From Acidimicrobiia bacterium (GTDB lineage: Bacteria; Actinomycetota; Acidimicrobiia; Acidimicrobiales; AC-14), in NCBI GenBank assembly GCA_023264995.1, contig JAHFUR010000042.1, forward strand, positions 1 through 33,873: a stretch of DNA of 33,873 bases, given 5' to 3'. The stretch's first letter is position 1; every line of letters starts with the position of its first letter. Positions 16,108 through 22,263 of the stretch are shown piece after piece. The translations under genes were made by a program, and so were the position numbers. The notes beneath the pieces were generated by a model. The model ran no database searches. It was not told the DNA's origin and saw nothing but the letters and a program-made list of their open reading frames with translations.

Positions 16108-16140
16108 CGCCAATGGCCGCCCGGTGAACGCCAGGTGGCC
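16108..16140 (-). promoter_or_regulatory. Pho-box-like direct repeats upstream of the metallophosphoesterase
   Basis: On the minus strand three tandem 11-mers: GGCCACCTGGC, GTTCACCGGGC (one mismatch to GTTCACCCGGC) and GGCCATTGGCG. A TAGGTT -10-like hexamer lies at 16102-16097. Measured from the second unit, its gap is 16 bases, one repeat unit shorter than the 27 at pstS and pstB, so it keeps the same helical phase. Confidence 0.6.
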
Positions 16141-16184
16141 ACCTCCTGTCGGGTGGGCGAAGCTTGCGAACCGGCTCGGGGGAC

Positions 16185-16409
16185 AGCCCGGGGGAGACGG
16201 AGGGTGAAAGTCGAGCCCTCCCCCTCGTGCGACTCGACGGACACATCGCCGCCATGGTTGGTGGCCACGTGGCGGACGATCGACAGCCCCAGTCCAGTGC
16301 CTCCGGTGTCGCGGCTGCGGGCCCGGTCGACCCGGTAGAAGCGCTCGAAGATCCGCTCCAGGTCGTCGCGGGGGATACCGATGCCGCTGTCGCGGACCAC
16401 GATCTCCAC
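16185..16409 (-). pseudogene. senX3: Remnant of a SenX3-type sensor histidine kinase (C-terminal ATPase tail)
   Basis: About 75 codons encode the end of a histidine-kinase catalytic domain: G1 box [17 protein letters not shown] box [14 protein letters not shown]2 box [20 protein letters not shown] and the terminal STFTLRLP strand. The wording is that of SenX3, the RegX3 kinase. Upstream the frame meets TGA within a few codons, and no N-box, phospho-accepting His region, HAMP or membrane helices occur in any frame. Downstream there is no stop before the metallophosphoesterase, so the frame runs into it. The piece has no start, no sensor and no phospho-acceptor, so it cannot work as a kinase. 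Together with the unassigned bases around it, it accounts for the gene-free stretch 16017-16523. Confidence 0.8.
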
Positions 16410-16523
16410 GTCACCGTCGCGTCATCCTTGGCGCGGCGGGCCTGGCGGACGGCGTCGTCGAGCCGGCGCTTCATGCGGCGCTTGCGGATTTCCTCCACCT
16501 CCGCATCTTGCGATCGGCACCCA

Positions 16524-16748
16524 TCACGAGAACTTCATGGCGGGGCCTCCCCCGTCCCCGAGGAGCGAGCAGGCGTCCCACAGGTCCAAGTCGTCGCCGA
16601 CGACGATCCGGAGGGGCGCCGGGGCGGCGGGATGGGCGCGCCGGGCCATGGCGAACGCTTCTGCGCACTCGACACACAGCGCGGGGGCACGAGTCGGGCC
16701 AGCGCAGGCCGGGCAGAGGGACAGGCGTCGAAGATCATTGATGACCAT
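16524..16748 (-). CDS. Small zinc-ribbon-like protein (74 aa)
   Basis: 74 residues from ATG at 16748. Two CxxC pairs, CPAC and CVEC separated by nine residues, suggest a small zinc ribbon. The rest contains APLRIVVGDDLDLWDACSLL and a C-terminal GPAMKFS. Codons are strongly GC3-biased from the ATG onward. The frame can be extended to a GTG at 16835 that overlaps the parA stop, but the extra 29 codons use rarer codons (ATA, GTT, CTT), so the shorter form is preferred. Placed directly downstream of the parA gene on the same strand, it may belong to the same operon. The function is unknown. Confidence 0.55.
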   Translation of the reverse strand: MVINDLRRLSLCPACAGPTRAPALCVECAEAFAMARRAHPAAPAPLRIVVGDDLDLWDACSLLGDGGGPAMKFS

Positions 16749-16825
16749 GCCCGGCCGACGGTACGGCCCGAAGATGTCGGCCAGCCGACCGTGAGCTTGC
16801 CGCCGGGTAGCCGAACGAAGAACCG

Positions 16826-17569
16826 TTATGTCCACAATCTCGCGGCGATGTCCGCCCAGAGCTGCTTGAACGCCGCCGCCGCGTTCGACGTCGGGTCGTA
16901 GGACGCCACGGGCGCGCGCTCGGGCCCCATGCGCTCGATGGTGCTGGCCGCGGGGATGGCGGTGGGGAGCAGATCCGGCCACTCGGCCCGCAGCTCAGCC
17001 ATGGTCTCCCGGTGGAGCCGCTTCCGACCGTCAACCATCGAGAAATAGGGCAGGAGCGCCGGCGGGTGCTCCTGGGTGGCGAGAAAGGTCGAGAGCTGCA
17101 GCAGGGTCCGTGACGACAGTGTGGTCGGGATCACCGGCACCAGCAGCGACCCGGCAGCGCCGAACACGCTCTCGCTGGCCAGCGAGATGCTCGGTGGGCA
17201 GTCGAGGAGGGCCACGTCGTAGCGGTCGGCGACGCCGGCGAGCAGCGCGGCCAGACGCTCGATGGGGCGCTTGCTCCCATCGAGGTGAAGGTCCAGGTTG
17301 CGAAGGGAGAAGTCGGCCGGGACGACATGGACACCTGGGAGGTCGCTGGCCCGGATGTGCTCGACGAGGTCGCCCTTGGCGCTCACCAGGCGCTGCGTCC
17401 CACCCTTGACCTTGGGCCGGATGCGGAAGAAGTAGGTCGCCGCCCCCTGTGGGTCGAGGTCCCAGACCAGGACGCGACCGCCGGAGGCCGCAGCTTCGCG
17501 GGCCAGGTTCACCGCGGAGGTCGTCTTCCCGACGCCTCCCTTGATGCTGTAGGTCGCCAGGATCCTCAC
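16826..17569 (-). CDS. ParA/MinD-family partition ATPase
   Basis: 247 residues. Deviant Walker A SIKGGVGKTTSAVNLA with the signature lysine, Walker A' VWDLDPQGAATYFF and Walker B DVALLDCPPSIS, then the ParA-typical C-terminus VASYDPTSNAAAAFKQLWAD. Such ATPases dimerise on ATP, coat the nucleoid and move or space cargo (plasmids, chromosome origins, carboxysomes, chemoreceptors). No helix-turn-helix precedes the ATPase and no parB or parS-like repeats are visible, so a plasmid or chromosome partition role is unlikely. The GTG start overlaps the end of the upstream CHAD gene by 4 bases (GTGA), implying coupled synthesis and a shared job. Confidence 0.92.
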   Translation of the reverse strand: MRILATYSIKGGVGKTTSAVNLAREAAASGGRVLVWDLDPQGAATYFFRIRPKVKGGTQRLVSAKGDLVEHIRASDLPGVHVVPADFSLRNLDLHLDGSKRPIERLAALLAGVADRYDVALLDCPPSISLASESVFGAAGSLLVPVIPTTLSSRTLLQLSTFLATQEHPPALLPYFSMVDGRKRLHRETMAELRAEWPDLLPTAIPAASTIERMGPERAPVASYDPTSNAAAAFKQLWADIAARLWT

Positions 17570-19104
17570 CGCACGGCCTTGATCATCTCGCCAAAGGCCC
17601 GCGCCGTCTGCTTGGTGTCATAGGCCGCGAACCGGTCGGCGAAGGCGGCGCGCGCCGCCCTTCGCCGGCGGTCAAAGACCTCGGTCAGTCGGCCCATGGC
17701 CACCAGGGTGTCGGCCGTGACCCCGCTGGACGCGAGCAGCTCGTGGCTCATGGCGGTGAGCTGCGTGGTGTGGACCTCCGTGTCCTGGAACTCCCCCAGG
17801 TTGTCCTGCAACATCTTCAGGCGTTGGACGAACGGCTTCCTGGTCGCCGGGGGGAGCAAGCCACCGAAGCACTCGAGAAGGTAGCGAAGGCGCTTGGCAT
17901 CCTTGCGGAGCTCGTGCAGCTCCTCGGCCGGGCTTGCCGGCCCGATCCCTCGGCCGTGCATGAGCAACCGGTCCTGAGCCCCGTTGATAGTTGCGACCAC
18001 CACCGGGCCGAGCGCCCGGTCGCCCTTCGTGGCGATGGCACTCGCCGCTTTCCGTCCGGTCTTCGCCTTCGGGCCGTCGAGCCACGCTCGCCAGGCGGTC
18101 ATGAGCCCGAGGTACCGAGGCGACTGGAGGTGCTCGGCAAGGGCAAGATGTTCGGCGGCCCGCTGGCTGGCGATGTGGGCGACGACCGGCGCCAGCGCGC
18201 GCACCGACTCCGGGTCGAGCGGCGCGACATAGCCCGGCCACTCGATCAGGTAGACATCGAGGTCACGCAACGGGCTGGTGATCGTGCCGAGCCACCGCAA
18301 TTCGGCCCGGAAGTGGTCACGCCCGGCCGACGGCAGCACTTGCTTGGCGTGGGAGAGGACCGAACGAGACCGGCGGACGGCGATGCGTAGGTCGTGGAGG
18401 AACTCGGGGTCGATGTCGTCGATCGTGCCCTGGCGGTTGGCGTCCACCGTGACCGCGAGGTTCGACAGGACCCGCCGGAAGCCGGCGCTGACCGGCTCGG
18501 CCGGGTCGAGGGCCACCGACGGCGAGTCGATGAACCCCCGCAGGTCGACCCCCGCCTCCGCGGCCGCCAGATCGAGGACATCGCCTTCCGTCCGGACCAG
18601 GCCGACCGAGGCCAGGAGATCCTCCGCCTGGCGGACGGCGCGCGGGTACCCCTCGAAGGGGATGACCTCGGCGGCGCAAGGCCGCGAGGTCACCACCTCC
18701 TCGTACAGGACGACGCCGACGATGGCCTTGCCGGTGGCGTCACGCCGCACGGCCTCGGCGTGGCGGGCCCGGACGCCCACGATCGGGACGAGAGCGCGGA
18801 TATCGAGCAGCGCCGCCAGCCGGTCGCGCACGGGGCCGGCGGGGAGGTCGCCCGCGACTCGGGGCGCACGCGCAACCACCACCTGCGCCGGCGCAGGGCC
18901 GCCCCCCGTGAGGATCAAGGTGGGCCCGCCGGCGCCGCCGCGAACCTCGAGTCGGACGCCGCCGGCGTGGAGACGACCGTCGAACGTGTCGAGCAGGGTC
19001 CGCTCGACGGCACGGAACGGGCCGACCTCGAAACCGGCGCCCTCCAGCGCCGAGGCCAAGTGCGGCGCCGGTGGGGTCCCACCGCTGTAGGTCACGGTGT
19101 CCAT
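17566..19104 (-). CDS. CHAD-domain protein with degenerate CYTH-like N-terminus
   Basis: 512 residues. The C-terminal ~300 residues form a CHAD domain, a helical bundle with conserved His and basic motifs: FLHDLRIAVRRSRSVLSHAK around residue 235, and ELHELRKDAKRLRYLLECFG around 400. CHAD domains bind polyphosphate and can target granules. The N-terminal ~180 residues resemble a CYTH (triphosphate tunnel) fold (ERTLLDTFDGRLHAGGVRLE; IVGVRARHAEAVRRDATGKA) but lack the ExExK signature, so they are probably non-catalytic. No signal peptide, so cytoplasmic. The ATG at 19104 has only a distant GGAGGG. The stop overlaps the ParA start by 4 bases. The setting beside Pst, PhoU and PhoX-like genes fits a role in polyphosphate handling. 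Confidence 0.85.
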   Translation of the reverse strand: MDTVTYSGGTPPAPHLASALEGAGFEVGPFRAVERTLLDTFDGRLHAGGVRLEVRGGAGGPTLILTGGGPAPAQVVVARAPRVAGDLPAGPVRDRLAALLDIRALVPIVGVRARHAEAVRRDATGKAIVGVVLYEEVVTSRPCAAEVIPFEGYPRAVRQAEDLLASVGLVRTEGDVLDLAAAEAGVDLRGFIDSPSVALDPAEPVSAGFRRVLSNLAVTVDANRQGTIDDIDPEFLHDLRIAVRRSRSVLSHAKQVLPSAGRDHFRAELRWLGTITSPLRDLDVYLIEWPGYVAPLDPESVRALAPVVAHIASQRAAEHLALAEHLQSPRYLGLMTAWRAWLDGPKAKTGRKAASAIATKGDRALGPVVVATINGAQDRLLMHGRGIGPASPAEELHELRKDAKRLRYLLECFGGLLPPATRKPFVQRLKMLQDNLGEFQDTEVHTTQLTAMSHELLASSGVTADTLVAMGRLTEVFDRRRRAARAAFADRFAAYDTKQTARAFGEMIKAVR

Positions 19105-19293
19105 CGGCGGTGTAGTCCCTCCGGTCGAGCGCTAGGTACAGGCACCGCGGCCATCTTCGTCCACCCGGTCGGACCGTGTGCCGCCCCCGGTAAACGGGGA
19201 GTTGCGCAGGGATGAATGTCCGGTGGATCCAGCGGAGCCGTCCTCGCCGAGCCGGAGCGGGAGGCCCTCACGCCGGCACTGCGGGCGGTCTGA

Positions 19294-20901
19294 CTAGAAG
19301 AGAGTCAAGAGGACATCGAACCCGGCGAGGATCTCGAGTTGGAGGTCGAGCGGCACCGGCAGCGCAGCGCGGCCCGTCGGCGGGATGTACATGGCCAGCA
19401 ACTGGCCGTCCTCCACCGTCTCGGCGTCGACCCTCGGGCCGGTGGCGTTGTGGGCCTGGTCGTCGATGAGGTACCAGCCCCGGCCGAGGATGCCGAAGAC
19501 GGGGATGACCCCCGATGTCTCCTCGTCGTTGTTGAACGGCGCGGTCGGCGCCACACCGATGTCGCCGAAGCGAGCCGGGTCGTGCTTGCCCACCAGCGTG
19601 AGCGCGTCCGTGGCCAGGTCGTACTTCCAGATCTTGCCGTTGTGGGCGTTGCCGCCGACGTCCTCGAGGAGCACCAGGTGGCCCTCACCGTCGGCGGTCA
19701 CGTTGTCGAGCATCTGCACCGGCTCGCTGCCGTCGAGGAGGGCGGTGATCGTCCCGCCGGCGGCGAGGTCGCGACGGTCGTTCAGCTGGACCTTCCAGAG
19801 CCGCGTACGCCCGACCTGGCTGCCGGCGGCGTCCTTGGCCTGGTCGTAGCGGTCGGTGGTGACGAAGTAGTAGACGTTCGGGTCCTGCGGGTCCCAGACA
19901 CCGTCCTCCGGTCGCAGCATCGAGGTGCCCTGGGCGACGGCGAGCGCCTCGAGCTGGGCCATGGAGAGGTTGGACACGTCGCCCAGGTCGGCGAAGGAAA
20001 CGGTGCCGGAGAAGTTGGGGGACCCCGAGCCCAGCGCGTTGGCCCGGTCCTCGGCGGTGACGCCGTCCACCTTCATCACGAAGAGGTTGCCGTTGGTGAG
20101 GCCGGCCTTGTCCACCGGTGTCCCTGAGCGCGTCTTCGTGCCCATGTACATGAACACGTTGCCGGCGGCCGTGGCGCTCGGCGTCGTGTCGTCGTTCAGG
20201 GCCACCAGCGTCTTGTCGCCCATGGCCGGGTTGGCCCGCGCGTTCTCCCACGCCTGCTTGCCGAGGCGGGGAAGCTCGTAGGAGGTGCCGGCGTACGGGC
20301 CGGTGACCACATGGGCGAAGGAGCGCCCGAGCCCGCCTTCCTCGCCGTTCATGAAGATGCGGGCGAGGGTGCCCTTCAACGTGGTCGGATCGAAGAAGGC
20401 CGAGAGCTTGGGGAGGTCGGCCGAGCAGAAGCGGTTCATGTCCAGCACGGTGTCGCCAGGGGCGAGGACGACCGTCTTGTCGAGGTCGCTCCCCGACAGG
20501 ACCTTGTTCGTCCGCTTGTCCACGATCAGGCGGGAGACGAAGGCCCCCTTCTTGGTGCCGCCACCGACCGTCGAGCGGTCGATGCCGAGGGTCGAGCCGA
20601 TCTCGTGGTTCACGAGCTCGGTGTAGGTGCCGTCGTAGTTGTCGAAGGCACCCATCCCGTCGGGGATGCCGGCGAAGGTGAAGGGCGTACCGGGAGCGGC
20701 GCCGGGGCGGGGGACGACATCATGGGCGGTCAGGACGCTCTGGAACCGCACGCCGGCGGCAACGGGGAGGACGTAGGGCGATTGCGAGGAGCTCGGCCCG
20801 GTGTCGCTGGGCGCCGCCAAGGTCGGGGCCGCCAACGCCCCGATGGCGAGCCCGGCAAGAGCGATCGCGGCCGGGCCCCTGCGAGCGAGTACTGAGGACA
20901 T
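19294..20901 (-). CDS. Secreted PhoX/DUF839-type phosphatase-like protein
   Basis: 535 residues. Signal peptide (RRGPAAIALAGLAIGALAAP, cleavage near LAA-PSD). The long mature domain has DUF839/PhoX features: YTELVNHEIGSTLGIDRSTV, FMNGEEGGLGRSFAHVVTG, MLRPEDGVWDPQDPNVYYFV and GHLVLLEDVGGNAHNGKIW, with many Asp/Glu side chains for calcium/iron binding. PhoX enzymes release phosphate from many esters. ATG at 20901 has GGAGGGAAA 5 bases upstream; a longer frame to 20937 lacks this. The N-terminus has only one Arg pair and no clear Tat motif, unlike classical PhoX. No Pho-box-like repeat was recognised in the 199-base divergent region upstream. It closes the phosphate block. Confidence 0.8.
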   Translation of the reverse strand: MSSVLARRGPAAIALAGLAIGALAAPTLAAPSDTGPSSSQSPYVLPVAAGVRFQSVLTAHDVVPRPGAAPGTPFTFAGIPDGMGAFDNYDGTYTELVNHEIGSTLGIDRSTVGGGTKKGAFVSRLIVDKRTNKVLSGSDLDKTVVLAPGDTVLDMNRFCSADLPKLSAFFDPTTLKGTLARIFMNGEEGGLGRSFAHVVTGPYAGTSYELPRLGKQAWENARANPAMGDKTLVALNDDTTPSATAAGNVFMYMGTKTRSGTPVDKAGLTNGNLFVMKVDGVTAEDRANALGSGSPNFSGTVSFADLGDVSNLSMAQLEALAVAQGTSMLRPEDGVWDPQDPNVYYFVTTDRYDQAKDAAGSQVGRTRLWKVQLNDRRDLAAGGTITALLDGSEPVQMLDNVTADGEGHLVLLEDVGGNAHNGKIWKYDLATDALTLVGKHDPARFGDIGVAPTAPFNNDEETSGVIPVFGILGRGWYLIDDQAHNATGPRVDAETVEDGQLLAMYIPPTGRAALPVPLDLQLEILAGFDVLLTLF

Positions 20902-21100
20902 GTGCGTTTCCCTCCGTGGGTTGACGTGGGCAGCCAATCAGCCGACGACAACGGGCGAGTAGCCAACCGGCGACGGGCGCGTGTCGTGGAAGCGAACTCT
21001 GGGGGCCGGCGAACATCGGCCAGCACACGCCCACCGGATGGTCGTAACGTCAGCCGCTGACGGGGGACTGAACGGTGTCGTGCCGAAGAGGAGGAACGAG

Positions 21101-21703
21101 ATGTTCGTACAGGTGATGGAGGCCCGGGTCGGCGACCTGGATGCCATGAAGGCGCAGATGGCGGCGTGGTTGACCGACCTGCAACCGGGCGCCGACGGGT
21201 GGCTCGGCACCACTGCCGGCGTGACGGCCGACGGGACGTTCATCGGCGTGACCCGCTTCGAGTCCGAGGCCGCGGCCCAGGCCAACAGCGACCGGCCCGA
21301 GCAGGGCGAATGGTGGACCGCCTTCGCAGCCACCCTCGACGGCGAGGCGACCTTCACCAACTGCCCGGACGTGGACACCTTCGGCGCCGGCGGCTCCGAT
21401 GAGGCCGGCTTCGTGCAGATCATGATCGGCCACGGCGACCGGGCGGCCATCATGCCCCGCGCCGCCGAGCTCGACGCCGTCCTGCGCCGCATGCGCCCCG
21501 ACGTGATCGGCGGCACCGCGGCCTGGCCGGGCGACGGCTCGTTCGTCCAGACGGTGTACTTCACCAGCGAGTCCGAGGCCCGGGCCAACGAGAGCGCCCC
21601 GCCCATGACCGACGCGGAGGCGGCCGAGATGGAGGAGCTGCTGGCCCTCATGAAGGTCGACCGCTACCTCGACCTCAACGAGCCCTGGCTCTACAGCCGA
21701 TGA
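21101..21703 (+). CDS. Duplicated alpha/beta-barrel (ABM-like) hypothetical protein
   Basis: 200 residues made of two similar halves: FVQVMEARVGDLDAMKAQMA and FVQIMIGHGDRAAIMPRAAE each begin a ~95-residue unit, and FIGVTRFESEAAAQAN matches FVQTVYFTSESEARAN. This is the pattern of dimeric ferredoxin-like alpha/beta barrels (ABM/EthD-like) fused in tandem. GAGGAGG at 21088-21094 precedes the ATG at 21101 by 6 bases. The last bases overlap the next gene (ATGA), so the two are co-transcribed. No catalytic residues are recognisable. Confidence 0.8.
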   Translation: MFVQVMEARVGDLDAMKAQMAAWLTDLQPGADGWLGTTAGVTADGTFIGVTRFESEAAAQANSDRPEQGEWWTAFAATLDGEATFTNCPDVDTFGAGGSDEAGFVQIMIGHGDRAAIMPRAAELDAVLRRMRPDVIGGTAAWPGDGSFVQTVYFTSESEARANESAPPMTDAEAAEMEELLALMKVDRYLDLNEPWLYSR

Positions 21704-22263
21704 CCGACCTGGTCGAGCTGTTCGAGCGGGGGGTCACGCACTTTGGGGCGTTGCTCGCCGCCGTGGGCGACCGGTGGGCCGGCGCCACCCCCGACACCGA
21801 GTGGGACGTGCGGACGCTCGTCAACCACGTCCTGGGCGAGAACCTGTGGGCGCCCCCTCTGCTAGCCGGCAGCACGATCGCCGAGGTCGGGGACCGCTTC
21901 GACGGCGACCAGCTCGGCGACGACCCGGTGGCGGCCTGGGCGGCGGCGACGGCCGCCTCTGTCGCCGCGGTGGCCGAGGAGGGGGCATTGGCCCGGACGG
22001 TCCATGTGTCCTTCGGCGACATCCCGGGGCAGGAGTACGTCTCCCAGCTCGTCTGTGACCACGCCATCCACGGCTGGGACCTGGCCCGGGCCCTCGGCGC
22101 CGACGAGCGGATCGACCCCGACCTGGTGGAGTTCGCCTACGACTTCCTCCTCCCCCAGGTCGAGGGGTGGCGGGCCGCCGGCGTGTTCGGGCCGCCCGTG
22201 GAGGTCCCGGCCGGCGCCGACCGGCAGGCCCAGCTCCTCGGCCTCTCGGGGCGCAAGCCCTAG
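21700..22263 (+). CDS. TIGR03086-like DinB/maleylpyruvate-isomerase-fold protein
   Basis: 187 residues. The DinB-fold pattern of actinobacterial TIGR03086 proteins is visible: VELFERGVTHFGALLAAVGD, then WDVRTLVNHVLGENLW with the first metal-binding His, and QLVCDHAIHGWDLARALGAD with two more histidines spaced for a divalent metal. Relatives include mycothiol-dependent enzymes, but the substrate cannot be told. It overlaps the upstream gene by 4 bases. Its TAG stop shares the palindromic CTAG with the stop of the convergent gene. Confidence 0.85.
   Translation: MTDLVELFERGVTHFGALLAAVGDRWAGATPDTEWDVRTLVNHVLGENLWAPPLLAGSTIAEVGDRFDGDQLGDDPVAAWAAATAASVAAVAEEGALARTVHVSFGDIPGQEYVSQLVCDHAIHGWDLARALGADERIDPDLVEFAYDFLLPQVEGWRAAGVFGPPVEVPAGADRQAQLLGLSGRKP

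Noticed and set aside
14868-16409. A single histidine kinase-metallophosphoesterase fusion protein
   Set aside because: The phosphoesterase has its own ribosome binding site and signal peptide, and the kinase part lacks a start and phospho-acceptor domain; the shared frame is read-through of a remnant.
16410-16498. Minus-strand frame starting GTG that reads VEEIRKRRMKRRLDDAVRQA
   Set aside because: It looks coding in style but runs into the kinase remnant in a shifted frame, has no good ribosome binding site and is very short; possibly the tail of another lost gene.
19216-19293. 25-codon plus-strand ORF ending directly before the PhoX-like stop
   Set aside because: Too short, no ribosome binding site and no partner; likely chance.
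20902-21100. Pho box upstream of the PhoX-like gene
   Set aside because: Only isolated partial matches (for example GTTCGCCGGCC) without an 11-bp partner.
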